Assembly: GCF_900890425.1 (NCBI RefSeq)
Contig: NZ_CAAHFG010000002.1
Location: forward strand, 434,001-498,000
DNA from: Pontiella desulfatans
GTDB taxonomy: Bacteria; Verrucomicrobiota; Kiritimatiellia; Kiritimatiellales; Pontiellaceae
Direction: 5' to 3'
DNA: 64,000 nt
Position numbers and translations under genes: made by a program. The first letter of the stretch is position 1; the number at the start of each line of letters is the position of its first letter. This document shows positions 1 through 9,962 of the stretch, one piece after another. A model generated the notes under the pieces. That model was not told the DNA's origin. It made no database searches and was given only the letters and a program-made list of their open reading frames with translations.

Positions 1-273
1 GAGCTCGTCTACAACGGGTTCTGGTTCGCCCCCGAGCGCGAAATGCTCCAGGCGGCTATCACCAAGAGCCAGGAAACCGTCACCGGCGATGTCCGCGTGA
101 AGCTCTTCAAGGGTGGAGTCCACGTCTGCGGCCGCCGTTCGCCCTATTCGCTTTATTCGCCGAAGCTCGTCAGCTTCGACGAAGCCGGCGGATACGACCA
201 GTCCGACGCCACCGGCTTCATCAAGCTCAACGCCCTGCGCCTCCGCGTTTTGGCCACGATGAAAAACGGGTAG
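1..273 (+). CDS. argG: Argininosuccinate synthase, C-terminal part (cut by window edge)
   Basis: This is the last 90 codons of argininosuccinate synthase, the cytoplasmic enzyme that joins citrulline and aspartate using ATP in arginine synthesis. The frame is open from base 1 and has no start inside the window, so the gene is partial only because of the window edge. The visible part carries the conserved tail of the family: a [11 protein letters not shown] stretch, [12 protein letters not shown], the [11 protein letters not shown] segment and the terminal [14 protein letters not shown] helix. A strong hairpin with a T-tract follows 41 bases after the stop. Nothing looks truncated at the 3' end. 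Confidence 0.93.
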   Translation, partial: ELVYNGFWFAPEREMLQAAITKSQETVTGDVRVKLFKGGVHVCGRRSPYSLYSPKLVSFDEAGGYDQSDATGFIKLNALRLRVLATMKNG

Positions 274-312
274 GGGGGTAGGCCTAGTGCCTACCCGCCT
301 AGTGCCAGCCCG

Positions 313-1602
313 TCAAACCGCAAGCATCCGCCCAATGCTTGCGGTTTCTTTTTCTCCAACTCCGGCCTTCCCTGCAAACGATTCCCATTCACGGAGCGCA
401 TCGGCTGCGCCATCCAGCGCGGCTTTCAGTTTAGGTAGGGTTGCAACGCCGCACCGTCGCCCGGCCTCAAGCAGATCGGCGCGTCCAATATTTTCGCGTT
501 TCCCGCCCACGGACAATTGTTGGCTGGCCGTCCATTTTCCCGCCTGCGGATTGTGGGCGTAGGTCACATCGAATGCGGGAGCCAGCTTCCATGCGCCCTC
601 CGAGAGCAGGAAGCCGAAGTTCTTCGTGTGGTCGTCGCGGTTGCAGGCCAGAATGTTGAAGGCCATCCGGCGGAAGGCTTCGAGTCGGTGTGCCGGATCA
701 AGCTCCAGAGCCCGGATCGAATCAAAGAGTTCGTCATAGGAATGGCTGTGGGCGCCGGGGGCGGCATAGGCCATGTGCGCCATGCCGAACCATGAGGCAT
801 AGTGGATTTTTCCGCCGTTGGAAGGTCGATCGAAGCGGCGGGTCATGAAATGTGCGCGTCCGCCTTCTTCGTACAGATGGCAATCCGCCATTTCGATGCC
901 CGCTTGTTTGGCCATCAGCCAATAGGCATATTCGATGCGCCCATAGCCTTGCGGATCCCTGACGCCGTCGAAAGACTCGGACACGCCGTCGAATTTCATG
1001 AGCCAATGCTCGAAGCCGGGCGGGGCATCCGCTTGGCCGGAGCGCACTTCGTTGGTTTCCGGATTCCACGCAATAACCGCCTTGGCCCGCGCGCCGCCGG
1101 CGGATGTTCCAACCCGTAGGATTTCATTCAGGCCTTCTTCGTCCAGGGCTGCCGCCAGATGTTTCCGGTGGGCAAGAACGTTGGACGCAAGTTCAACGAG
1201 TCTTTCAACATCCACCTTTTCGGCCTTCGATGCCTTTCCGCGAAGGGCCGGCCGGAATTCCAGGGCGCCCATGCCACGGTTGCCGATATAGCACAGGCGG
1301 TCAACCGGGGAAAAGCTATCGAGGGGGCGGCCTTCCCGCCGAAGCCAATCATTAATCAGCGCATTGCCATAGGTGTCCGGCAGGCAGTCGGCCAGCAGGC
1401 CGGGAAGACCCGAGAATGACTCGTGCAGATTGGGGAATTGATAGGGGGCTTCGCGCAGGGGCATCATCAGCGGGGCCAGTTCTATGCCGTCATTGATGAA
1501 TCCCCGGGTATATTGGAAAACCGCGATACGGCGGGCACAGTCCCAATACACCACACCGGCCTTTTGGCCCTGATAGAGTACGTCTGCAATCGTTTCGGCC
1601 AT
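313..1602 (-). CDS. hipA: HipA-family serine/threonine kinase toxin
   Basis: Likely a HipA toxin of 429 residues, a kinase whose best-known members phosphorylate aminoacyl-tRNA synthetases and induce dormancy. The N-terminal part (about residues 1-100) fits the couple_hipA domain. The HipA_C kinase core follows, with a glycine-rich loop GTSAGGARAKAV, the catalytic NRDDHTKNF motif and the FDVTYA metal-binding aspartate, all intact. The ATG at 1602 is preferred because it follows an AGGTG ribosome site and the stop of hipB is one base upstream; a longer open frame to 1851 only overlaps hipB in another frame. The pair forms a standard antitoxin-toxin operon. Its actual target is unknown. Confidence 0.9.
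   Translation of the reverse strand: MAETIADVLYQGQKAGVVYWDCARRIAVFQYTRGFINDGIELAPLMMPLREAPYQFPNLHESFSGLPGLLADCLPDTYGNALINDWLRREGRPLDSFSPVDRLCYIGNRGMGALEFRPALRGKASKAEKVDVERLVELASNVLAHRKHLAAALDEEGLNEILRVGTSAGGARAKAVIAWNPETNEVRSGQADAPPGFEHWLMKFDGVSESFDGVRDPQGYGRIEYAYWLMAKQAGIEMADCHLYEEGGRAHFMTRRFDRPSNGGKIHYASWFGMAHMAYAAPGAHSHSYDELFDSIRALELDPAHRLEAFRRMAFNILACNRDDHTKNFGFLLSEGAWKLAPAFDVTYAHNPQAGKWTASQQLSVGGKRENIGRADLLEAGRRCGVATLPKLKAALDGAADALREWESFAGKAGVGEKETASIGRMLAV
315..355 (+). terminator. Intrinsic terminator of argG, lying inside the 3' end of hipA
   Basis: A perfect 13-bp stem (AAACCGCAAGCAT, 315-327, with its complement at 335-347) has a 7-base loop and is followed by CTTTTTCT. The T-tract faces argG, so it should end argG transcription. 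The stem also encodes the last codons of the convergent hipA gene, whose stop overlaps its left foot. On the minus strand no T-run follows, so it is not an obvious terminator for hipA. Confidence 0.85.
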
Positions 1603-1603
1603 A

Positions 1604-1873
1604 TCACCTAACCCTTTGACGTTGTTTTCCTGACAGCTTTTGCAACTCGATCGGGCTTGGTGCCGGGGCTGGAAGCAATTCCTCGAGGGCACTTGCCCAG
1701 CCCAGTTCCCGCAATACGCGGACGAGGGTTTCCGTGGAAACCGATCGGCCATTCTCGAGGGCGGAAAGCGTATCCGGACTGATGGCCGCGCGTTCGGCAA
1801 GCTCGCGTTGCTTGATGCCCGCCGCAATGCGCTGCTGGCGAACCCGTTCACCTAATTCAATCAGCTCTTTCAT
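1604..1873 (-). CDS. hipB: HipB-like XRE antitoxin / repressor
   Basis: An 89-residue helix-turn-helix protein of the XRE/Cro family, immediately upstream of hipA with a single base between its TGA and the hipA ATG. Residues about 8-60 form the HTH (RVRQQRIAAGIKQRELAERA, then ISPDTLSALENGR). By analogy with HipB it should bind HipA and repress the operon. The start at 1873 gives the normal antitoxin length; the open frame continues upstream without family resemblance. No Shine-Dalgarno sequence is evident, and the candidate promoter lies so close that the transcript may be leaderless. Confidence 0.87.
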   Translation of the reverse strand: MKELIELGERVRQQRIAAGIKQRELAERAAISPDTLSALENGRSVSTETLVRVLRELGWASALEELLPAPAPSPIELQKLSGKQRQRVR

Positions 1874-1882
1874 ATAAAGCCG

Positions 1883-1911
1883 TAAATAATCCTGATAATC
1901 ATTTATGTCAA
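1883..1911 (-). promoter_or_regulatory. Candidate hipBA promoter
   Basis: Read on the minus strand there is a perfect TTGACA (1911-1906), a 17-base spacer and TATTTA (1888-1883). The spacer holds a direct repeat GATTAT-CAG-GATTAT, a plausible antitoxin operator. The -10 matches consensus only partly. Transcription would start about 3 bases before the hipB ATG, implying a leaderless message. Confidence 0.5.
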
Positions 1912-2094
1912 GAATAATATTGGAAAAATTCAGGTTTATGTTTGGTGGAGTCCTCCTCCTTCTGCGGAGCCGCAAAGATTTCCCGTCCGGCAAACGTCCG
2001 TTGTAAAATCGGCGGGCGAATGTAGGTGAACCCGTTTTTCTTTTTGGGTAGGCTCTTCGCACATTTTGCAATTGTATTTATTCGGGGGAATGTC

Positions 2095-5000
2095 ATGAAG
2101 GTTTTGCGTGTTCTGTTAATGGTTTCGTTGCTTCCGTTTTTCGTGTTTGGCGCGGAAGGGGAGGTGCCGCAACCGGAGGGCAAGGCGGAAAACTATTACC
2201 GCATCCTGCTGAAAAACCCGCGGCCGGGCTATCTGTTCGATCGCTTCTGCAACAGCTGGCTGGAAACGCACGACCTGAAGGAGCTGGAAGCCTTCCTTGA
2301 ATCGAAACGCGACGAAGGGGCGGGCAACCTGTTGCTGCTGGCCATCTACCACGGCCGTGCCGGCAACAACGAAAAGGCTTTGGAGCTCTGCACCGAGGCC
2401 GCCAAGGTCGAGCCGGACAATCCCCGTATGCTCTTCTACCGGGCGCAGCTGCTCGAAGGTCTCGGCCGACTGGCCGAAGCCGCTGAGGATTTCGATGCCG
2501 TGGCCGAAGACGGCGGCAAGCTGCGCCCCGAAGCCCTGAAACAGCTGGGGCAGGTCTACATCCGCCAAGGGCTCGTGGCCGCCGGCATGCAGTCGCTCGA
2601 AACCCTGCTCAAGGAGGAGGGCAACGATGCCGGCCTGCAGGAGGAGGTGATCGAACTCAAGGTGGAGGAGGGCCTATACGACGAGGCGCTGGCCGATTGC
2701 GACCGGCTGATGAAAACCTCGAAGAACGCCCAGCAAAAGGTGATGCTCTCCCTGCGCAAGGCCTCGATCCTGCTCCGGCTCGAACGCCGCACGGAGGCGC
2801 TCGACACGCTCGATGCCACGCTGGATGCGGTGGCCTCCGGTAGCTGGCTCGAAAAGGAAATCCTCAGCCGCATCAGCCGCGCCTACCGGACACAGGACGA
2901 CCTTTCGGGCCTGGCCAACCACTATGCCAAACTGCTCGAAGCCCACCCCAACAACCTGGCCCTGCTCCATAACCAGATCGGCCTTATGCAGGAGCAGGCC
3001 GACACCGACGCGGCGCTCAAGCATGTGCGCGCCCTTGTTCAGCTGGCGCCCATGGACGAGACGGTGCGCGAGTTCTATGTCGAGGTGCTGCGCGAATGCG
3101 AGGAATACACCGAGGCCATCGAAGTGGTTTCCGGCATGCTCGAAAACAATCCCGATAACAACGAACTCCGCATCCGGTTGGCCGGCCTCTATTTCCATGC
3201 CGACGAAACCGACAAGATCCGCCCGCTCATGCTCGAATACCTCGAACGCAGCCCGAAAAAGGAGTACGACTATTTCCGCGCCGCCCGCCTGATGGCGCGC
3301 TTTGGCGACAAAAACGACGCCACCCAGATCTACCTCGACTGCCTCGCCGCCTACCCCGACTCGCTCGAAACCCGCGAGGCGCTGGCCTACCACCTCGTGC
3401 GCCGCGGCATGGCCCCCATGGCCCAGGTGCATATCGACGCCATCCAGCAGCAGGGCGGCGAGGACGACCTCATTCGCGTCTCCGGCATGCTCTGCGGCGC
3501 GGGGCGCGGGGCGCGCGCCTATGAATTCCTTCTGGGCCGCATGGACGATTTCGGGCATAGCCCGCGCTATCTCGAGGCCGCCTACCAGGCGCTGCTGGCC
3601 ACGCCGCAGGAGGAACGGCCCGATGGGTTCGAACTCACCATGCGCTGGCTGCGCGCTACGGATTCCCTCGAAGGCCTCCGCCGCTCGGCCTATGCCGTGC
3701 AGGACGAAATGCGCCGCAAGGAAAACACGGAGACCGTCCGCAAGGAGCTGGAGGCCAAGGCCAACCGCTCCGTTCCCGAAACCTATCTGCTGTGCCACCT
3801 GCTCAGCCGCGAGGCCGAGCCGGACAAGGCGTGGGCACTGGTCGATTCCGCGCTCGAACAGGATCCGGGCAACGTCCTGCTGCTGCGCATCCGCTTGGAG
3901 CAAGCGCGCCGCCAGGACGACCATGAACGCGCGGTCGATTGTCTCGAACGCCTGGCCGGGGCCGCCCCCGAAAAACGGCTGTCGTGGATCCGCGAGCATG
4001 TCGATGTGCTGCTGGAGGCCGAGGACTACGCCGCCGCCCTCGCCAAGCTGGAGCAGTGGAAGGCGATCTCGGGCGACAATCCGCAGGTCTATCTGCGCGA
4101 GAGCCGCATTCTCGAGGCGCAGGGCGAGCACGAGGAAGCCATTGCCCGCCTGCGCCGCGCCGCCTTCCGCCTGCGCGAGTTCACCGAGCTGCAGGAGCGC
4201 CTTGCCTCGCTCTACATGCAGCAAGGCAAAACCGCCGAGGCCGAGCAGGTCTACTGGTCGCTGATCGATGCCGAGGAGGATCTCGACCAAAAGCTGTCGC
4301 GTTTCGCCAAGCTGGTGGAGGCCGTCCGCTGGACGGATCGAATGACCGCCGTTACCGACCAGATGCGCGCCCGTTCCGAATCGAACAAGCAGTCGGTCTT
4401 CCCGCTGCTGGCGCTGGCCGAATGCCACCGGGCCACCTGGAACAACGAGGCGCGGCGCACGGTGTTGCTGCGGGTGCTCGAGATCAAGCCCGACGACACC
4501 AACGCCATGCGCGCCGTGGCCAAGGCCGAGGCCGAGGCCGGCAACCATGCCCGTTCGCTGGCGCTGATGCGGCAGGTGGCGCGCCAGGAAAAGAACGAGC
4601 GCGCCTTGCTGGAGTTGGCCGGTGCCCAGTTCCAGTATGGCCAGCCCGAGAAAGGGCTCGAAATCCTGCGGCAGGAGTGCGCGCTCGACAACGCCGACGA
4701 CCTCGTCAAGATTGCCGGCGCCATGCTCAAGTTCGGCGCCGCCGAGCAGCTGGCCGACCTGCTGGCGGTGCGCCAGGGCGAATTCCCGAACGACTACCGC
4801 ATACCCTTCCTATACGCGGTGGCGCTGGAGGAAACGGGCCAGCCGAAAGGTGCGGCCGAAATCTTCATGCGGTTGATGGCGGTCAATACGGAGCGCCCCG
4901 GCATCTCGAAGCGGACGCCGCAATCCGCGTCCAATGCCTGGTTCCCAACGGAGGAGCTGCCGGCCATCTCGCGCTTCATCCAGATAGTCCAATCGGAGCA

Positions 5001-8000
5001 TACGGTCTATGCCTACCGCAACCCGCGCTTCCGTTCGAACCGCCCGTCCTCGCCCGAGCCACAGTCGCTTGAACAGCTCGAGACCTATCTGGTCAGCCAT
5101 TTGAAAAGCCTGCGGCCCCAGCTCGATGAAAGCGGGCGGGAGGCCATCCGCCTGGCCATGCTCCAGGCCGAGGTACCCTATGTCGACATGATCATGGAGG
5201 ACAACCTCGAGAACATCTACGTGAACAGCCAGTGGTGGAAGCAGATGCTCGAGAAGCATCCGGCCGATGCCGAGCTGGCCTACTTCGCCGCAGTGCTCGC
5301 CGTACAGCTCCGCACCCACGGCATGGGCTTCACCTTCAACGAAGACCAGCGCCGCCATCTTTATGAATTGCTCGAAGAGGACCACCCCGACGGCGCGCTC
5401 TTCGCCGTACTCATGGGCGACAAGATCGACGACGAACTGTTTGCGAAAATCCCCGCGCTGCTGGATCGGTGCGCCGAAGACGGCAAGAACCAGCGCGCCA
5501 TCGCCAGCGTGTTGGAGCAGATGGCGGCCAACAACCTGCTCAACGATTCCTCCGACGAAATCAAGGCGGCCTTCGCGCGCTATGCCCGGAAGCTGCCCGA
5601 CGACCAGTCCGAAGGGCGCATCCACATCTATGTGGCCCTGAAGGACTACGACGCCCTTGTGAAGGAACTCGTTGCGCTGGACGATTCCAAGGCGCCGGCC
5701 CGCAACCGCTACAGCGGGTTCGGGGCGGGCTACGGCAACCGTGGCTACATTGTTCCGCTTTCGTTCCCGCCGCAGGGGGTGCTCGATTCCCGCCTGCAAA
5801 GCTTCGGCGAACAGATGGACATGGAGATGATCAAGGCCTTCAAGACCATCGGGGATCCGGTGGTCCGGCTCGCGCTGCTCAACGAAGTGCTGGAGGAAAA
5901 GGAGCTCGCCGCCATCGTGGCCGAGATCGAGGCCAGCGGCAAATCCGGCTTCAAGACCAGCGTGCTGCTGGGCTCCTGGTATGCCGTTCGGCAGGACTCG
6001 CCCAAGGCGCTGGCCCACCTCATCCGCGCCCGGCATTCGGCAGCGTCCGCCGCCGCGCGCAAGCGCATCGATGGCGCCATGCTCGATTGCGCGCTGGTGC
6101 TTGACGAGATGACCGACGACCAGCGGCGCGAGCTCAAGGCCGCCGTGCTGCGCCTCTCCTCGGGGCACGTGGGCCAGCAGGATGCCACGGTGCTGGTGGA
6201 GCTGCGCAAGCAGCTCGGCATGCGCGAGCAGAAGGTCACTGCCGTCGCCAACATCGGCCGGGGTTCCTACATTTCCACCTCCTCGCGCACGCAGTCGGCC
6301 GACGACCGGGTGCGCAAGCTGCTGGGCGAGGGCAAGACCGACCAGGCCCTGCGCGAGGCCGCCGTCGTCCTGCGCCGCAGTGTGCCCGGCGTGATGATGC
6401 TTTCAAGCAACAGCGGCAGCGACTGGGAACTGCGCAACTGCATGAATGTCCTGGTGGAGCGGGAGAAAGGCGACCTCTTCGTCGAGGCGCTCGAACCCGG
6501 CGACGATGCCTCTCCCCGCAAACTGCTGGAGTTTGGCCTGGCGCTCGACTACATGGGCAACCCGGAAAAAGCGAAGGCGGTCTATCAACGGGTGCTCGAG
6601 GCCCAGCCCTCCTGGAGCGGCGTGCGCTATCGCCTGGCTTCCAGCATGGTCGGTCAGCCGGAAGAGGCCGCGGCGTTGCTGGCCGAGCTCGACCCGGCCC
6701 AGCTTTCCGAGTTGGTGAACCTCATGCAAAACAGTTTCTACGGCAATGCCACGATCGAGCAGAGCCTTCATAATGTCGAGTTGCTGGCGGCGCTCTGCCC
6801 GGTGATGCTCGAGGGCCGGCAGCCGATCCATGCCTCCATGTACCTCGACCTGGTCTCGCGCAATTGGCATGGCAAGGTGAAGGGCAAGGGCGAAACCTAC
6901 AGCCTGCCCGGCCTGTTCGACGAAATCCTCAAGACCGAGGGCGACGGAAACAATGCCTACAACCTTCGCTTCCGCAAGGACGAGCAACTCGCCGCCGCCC
7001 ACGAGCGCCGCAAGGAGATCTATCTCGGGCTGTGCGAGCTGTTCATTGCCCACAGTCAATCCGCCAAGGACGGCTTTTCCGGCAAGGAGCGCTACTACCG
7101 GTTCCATGGCATGGACACCGAGCCGCTCTTTGGCGAGGCCGAGGAAATTTTGCTGCGCGTCGGCCGGGATCCGGTGCAGGCCGGTTTCCCGACCATGTTC
7201 TACTTCAACAACGGCATCGACGATAAGGTGGGGCTGGAGGAATACTATGCCGCCGAATGCCACCGCCGGGACGAACGCGAGCGCTACCAAAAGACCCTGG
7301 AGGCCATCCAGCAGCCGGCCACGCGCAAGGAATTGGAGCGGCAGGCCAAGTATTATTTCGCCGACGAGGCCACCTTCCGCGAAATCCTCGCCGACGAACT
7401 GCGCCAAACCCGGAAAGCCTCCGGCATCTATGCCTTCCAAGTCGGTGCCCTATTCCGCGCCTACGAATCGTGCGGCCACACGTTCGACCTGACGCCGACC
7501 CTGGAGCTGCTGCTCGATCCCAACCAAAACCATTCGTTGTGGTCGGCGGGCGAATGGATGCAGCGCTGGATCGCCACCTGCCTGCAGCAAGGCCGGGACG
7601 ACCGGGCGGTGGCGGCGCTGAACGCGTTCGTGGACAAGTTGTTTCCGCCCACCGAAATCAAGAAGCTGAAGCCGAAGGCGCCCGGCGATAATTCCTATCT
7701 CATGCCCAATACCCTCGCCGGGCGCGTCAATATTTTCGACGATGTCTTCACCGATCTCGATGCCGGTCTGCCCACCTGGTTCGGGCTGGTCGATGCCGTG
7801 AGCCCCATGCTCTACGCCCGTGCCGATGGCTACCATGTGCTCTCGCAGCTGTGGAGCAAGCGCAAACCCGTTACCGCCGAAATGGCCTTGGAAACCCCCT
7901 TCGTGAACGATTGGGAGACGTTCTGCTCGTATAGCTTCAACAGCAAGAAGAGCATTTTCGTCGACTATCTCAACGCCCTGGGCAAGCCGGGCAAGCTCAC

Positions 8001-9891
8001 CGATGCCGTCAGCGGCATCCAGCCCCCCACCTTCGGTTCCCGCTTGCTGGGCATCATCGCCGAGTCGGAAGGCAAGCCGCCGGAGTTCATCGCCGGGCAG
8101 GCGCTGGAACTATGCGGCGAATACCTGGTGCAAATCGAGGCCGCCGAAGAAGCCCGCCGCGACGACCTCTTCAACCTGCTCGCCCAGCTGCAGGAAAAAT
8201 ACGCCTTCCAGGTCGATGCTTCCATGGCGACGAACGAGACGGCCCGGGCGTTCGCGCGCTACTTCAGGGAGCAGCGCGGCGATGCCAATGCCGAAGCCGC
8301 CGCGAAGCTGCTGGCCGCTCCGCCGGTTCGGCAGGCCGACAACACCTACCAGTTCAAGCGCGATGCCGGCGCGCTTGTCCGCCGGCTCGCCGGGTCGGAT
8401 CCCGAAACCGCCGGTCGGATTGTCGACCGCATGCTCGAGGTGCTGCGGCTTTCCGAACGCATGGGCAGAAGCACCTCCGGCTCCCACCAGGGCATGGATA
8501 AGGATGTCTACAACGCCATTATCGATTCCGGCTCCCCCAACGAAGCCACCATTGCCTTTATGCTGGAGCATGCCTATGCCAACAAGCTGCCGGGCGGATG
8601 GCTGGAGCTGGGCGAAGCGTTCGAGGATCATTTTGCCGAACGCATCTACCACGCCGAGCGCAAGCGGCTCGAAGACGATGGCCTGGAAAAGGTGGAAACC
8701 CGCCGGCTCGCCGCGCGCAAGGCCATCGCCGAACTCGACCGCATGACCGCCACCAACGGTTGCCCGCCCATCCTCGCCGCCACCGCCTGGCTGGCCAACC
8801 AGAACGGGGTGCGCTCCAACCTCGTCGCCTGGCTCGAAACCGACGAGACCGCCGGGCTGAAGCATCTTGGAATCTATCGCTTTGTTGCGCGGGACGAAAG
8901 CTATGCCGAAGGTGCCGCCGCCATGGCCGCCCTCATCGAAGACGGGTGCGAACACGAAGGCATCCGCGCCGCCTTCGCCCTTCGGCTCTTTTCCGCCGGC
9001 CGCGAGAAAACCCTGGAAAACGAAGCCTTGGCCTTGGCCGCATTCAAGGCCGCGCAGGTGTTGCCCCCCGAGCAAATCCTGGCCAACGGCGGTGCCGGTA
9101 AGCTGGTGTCGAGCCTTCCTGCCGACGAAGCCACGCTCACGGCTCTCTATGAAACGTGGACGGCCGCCCAGAGCAAGCACCCCAAGTTCGGCGAGCAAAA
9201 CAAGGCCGTCTCCATCAGGCTGGTCAACCTGCTCATCGAGGCCGGGCGTTTCCAGAACGCCGCCCATCTTCTGGGAGCCTGCAAGGATGCCTCGCTCTCC
9301 TCGCTCGTGGTCTGGAGCAAGCTGCGCAAGGGGAGCGAGGCCACCGACTGCATGAACGAGCTCATTTCGGAAAACCGCAAGAAGGCCAAGCTCATGGCTC
9401 CGGCCAAGGTGGGCTGGTCGACCGAGGACGCCGACTGGTTCCTCGACCTGGTCAGGATGTGGACGGGCGAGGACGGCCGCTTTGCGCGCATGGTGGTGGC
9501 CTCCATTCCGGTCGGCGATGCCGGGCCGCAGATCGACCTGGAGGATTTCGCCAGGCAGCTGAAGGACGAACCGTTCAAATCGAAAAACCTTGAGTTGGCG
9601 CTTGGCGATGTGCTGAGCCCGCTCGCCAAGGAGGGCGAACTCGATGCGGTGCTGTTCGCCATGTACGACCAAGAGACGCTGGTGGAATACCTGAAGAGCG
9701 GCCACGATCCGGGGCTCAGCCGGTTGATGGCCTATATCGCGGCACTGGTGCGCCTCGGGGAAAAGGACCGGATGGCTGAGCTCGGCAAGCTGCACGACGA
9801 ACATAACAGCGATCCGGGGTGCGTCCATAAACGCGACCTGCGCGACGCCGTCCGCAAGGCCGAGCAAGACCTCGGAATCGACCAGGGCTAA
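2095..9891 (+). CDS. Giant secreted TPR-repeat protein (2598 aa)
   Basis: A 2598-residue protein starting with a clear signal peptide (KVLRVLLMVSLLPFFVFG, cleaved near AEG), so it should be exported. The first third (about residues 40-950) is built of tetratricopeptide-like helical pairs, with recurring patterns such as EKALELCTEAAKVEPDNPRMLFYRAQLLEGLGRLAEA broken up across the repeats. The rest is also helical and charged but with weaker repeat character. No catalytic motif was recognised. The ATG at 2095 is preferred over an in-frame upstream ATG because it begins the signal peptide and follows GGGGGAA. Such proteins usually scaffold envelope or surface assemblies; the actual partner is unknown. 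The gene stands alone, divergent from hipBA. Confidence 0.85.
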   Translation: MKVLRVLLMVSLLPFFVFGAEGEVPQPEGKAENYYRILLKNPRPGYLFDRFCNSWLETHDLKELEAFLESKRDEGAGNLLLLAIYHGRAGNNEKALELCTEAAKVEPDNPRMLFYRAQLLEGLGRLAEAAEDFDAVAEDGGKLRPEALKQLGQVYIRQGLVAAGMQSLETLLKEEGNDAGLQEEVIELKVEEGLYDEALADCDRLMKTSKNAQQKVMLSLRKASILLRLERRTEALDTLDATLDAVASGSWLEKEILSRISRAYRTQDDLSGLANHYAKLLEAHPNNLALLHNQIGLMQEQADTDAALKHVRALVQLAPMDETVREFYVEVLRECEEYTEAIEVVSGMLENNPDNNELRIRLAGLYFHADETDKIRPLMLEYLERSPKKEYDYFRAARLMARFGDKNDATQIYLDCLAAYPDSLETREALAYHLVRRGMAPMAQVHIDAIQQQGGEDDLIRVSGMLCGAGRGARAYEFLLGRMDDFGHSPRYLEAAYQALLATPQEERPDGFELTMRWLRATDSLEGLRRSAYAVQDEMRRKENTETVRKELEAKANRSVPETYLLCHLLSREAEPDKAWALVDSALEQDPGNVLLLRIRLEQARRQDDHERAVDCLERLAGAAPEKRLSWIREHVDVLLEAEDYAAALAKLEQWKAISGDNPQVYLRESRILEAQGEHEEAIARLRRAAFRLREFTELQERLASLYMQQGKTAEAEQVYWSLIDAEEDLDQKLSRFAKLVEAVRWTDRMTAVTDQMRARSESNKQSVFPLLALAECHRATWNNEARRTVLLRVLEIKPDDTNAMRAVAKAEAEAGNHARSLALMRQVARQEKNERALLELAGAQFQYGQPEKGLEILRQECALDNADDLVKIAGAMLKFGAAEQLADLLAVRQGEFPNDYRIPFLYAVALEETGQPKGAAEIFMRLMAVNTERPGISKRTPQSASNAWFPTEELPAISRFIQIVQSEHTVYAYRNPRFRSNRPSSPEPQSLEQLETYLVSHLKSLRPQLDESGREAIRLAMLQAEVPYVDMIMEDNLENIYVNSQWWKQMLEKHPADAELAYFAAVLAVQLRTHGMGFTFNEDQRRHLYELLEEDHPDGALFAVLMGDKIDDELFAKIPALLDRCAEDGKNQRAIASVLEQMAANNLLNDSSDEIKAAFARYARKLPDDQSEGRIHIYVALKDYDALVKELVALDDSKAPARNRYSGFGAGYGNRGYIVPLSFPPQGVLDSRLQSFGEQMDMEMIKAFKTIGDPVVRLALLNEVLEEKELAAIVAEIEASGKSGFKTSVLLGSWYAVRQDSPKALAHLIRARHSAASAAARKRIDGAMLDCALVLDEMTDDQRRELKAAVLRLSSGHVGQQDATVLVELRKQLGMREQKVTAVANIGRGSYISTSSRTQSADDRVRKLLGEGKTDQALREAAVVLRRSVPGVMMLSSNSGSDWELRNCMNVLVEREKGDLFVEALEPGDDASPRKLLEFGLALDYMGNPEKAKAVYQRVLEAQPSWSGVRYRLASSMVGQPEEAAALLAELDPAQLSELVNLMQNSFYGNATIEQSLHNVELLAALCPVMLEGRQPIHASMYLDLVSRNWHGKVKGKGETYSLPGLFDEILKTEGDGNNAYNLRFRKDEQLAAAHERRKEIYLGLCELFIAHSQSAKDGFSGKERYYRFHGMDTEPLFGEAEEILLRVGRDPVQAGFPTMFYFNNGIDDKVGLEEYYAAECHRRDERERYQKTLEAIQQPATRKELERQAKYYFADEATFREILADELRQTRKASGIYAFQVGALFRAYESCGHTFDLTPTLELLLDPNQNHSLWSAGEWMQRWIATCLQQGRDDRAVAALNAFVDKLFPPTEIKKLKPKAPGDNSYLMPNTLAGRVNIFDDVFTDLDAGLPTWFGLVDAVSPMLYARADGYHVLSQLWSKRKPVTAEMALETPFVNDWETFCSYSFNSKKSIFVDYLNALGKPGKLTDAVSGIQPPTFGSRLLGIIAESEGKPPEFIAGQALELCGEYLVQIEAAEEARRDDLFNLLAQLQEKYAFQVDASMATNETARAFARYFREQRGDANAEAAAKLLAAPPVRQADNTYQFKRDAGALVRRLAGSDPETAGRIVDRMLEVLRLSERMGRSTSGSHQGMDKDVYNAIIDSGSPNEATIAFMLEHAYANKLPGGWLELGEAFEDHFAERIYHAERKRLEDDGLEKVETRRLAARKAIAELDRMTATNGCPPILAATAWLANQNGVRSNLVAWLETDETAGLKHLGIYRFVARDESYAEGAAAMAALIEDGCEHEGIRAAFALRLFSAGREKTLENEALALAAFKAAQVLPPEQILANGGAGKLVSSLPADEATLTALYETWTAAQSKHPKFGEQNKAVSIRLVNLLIEAGRFQNAAHLLGACKDASLSSLVVWSKLRKGSEATDCMNELISENRKKAKLMAPAKVGWSTEDADWFLDLVRMWTGEDGRFARMVVASIPVGDAGPQIDLEDFARQLKDEPFKSKNLELALGDVLSPLAKEGELDAVLFAMYDQETLVEYLKSGHDPGLSRLMAYIAALVRLGEKDRMAELGKLHDEHNSDPGCVHKRDLRDAVRKAEQDLGIDQG

Positions 9892-9947
9892 CAACTCCTC
9901 CACGGTTTTTTACCACAGAGAGCCTAGCGCGGCATAGCCGCAACCCA

Positions 9948-9962
9948 ATTGTTTAGAACCAC
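9948..9962 (+). repeat. Left 15-bp direct repeat flanking the IS30-type element
   Basis: The sequence attgtttagaaccac abuts the left terminal inverted repeat exactly and recurs exactly next to the right one (11171-11185). It looks like a target-site duplication, though much longer than the 2-3 bp usual for IS30-family elements. Confidence 0.8.

Noticed and set aside
2674-4548. A 624-codon minus-strand open frame inside the TPR gene
   Set aside because: Antisense shadow of GC-rich codons, low-complexity Gly/Leu/His composition.
8110-9903. A 597-codon minus-strand open frame opposite the TPR gene
   Set aside because: It mirrors a GC-rich coding strand in a fixed antisense frame, has no domain, and the plus strand holds an uninterrupted protein with a signal peptide.
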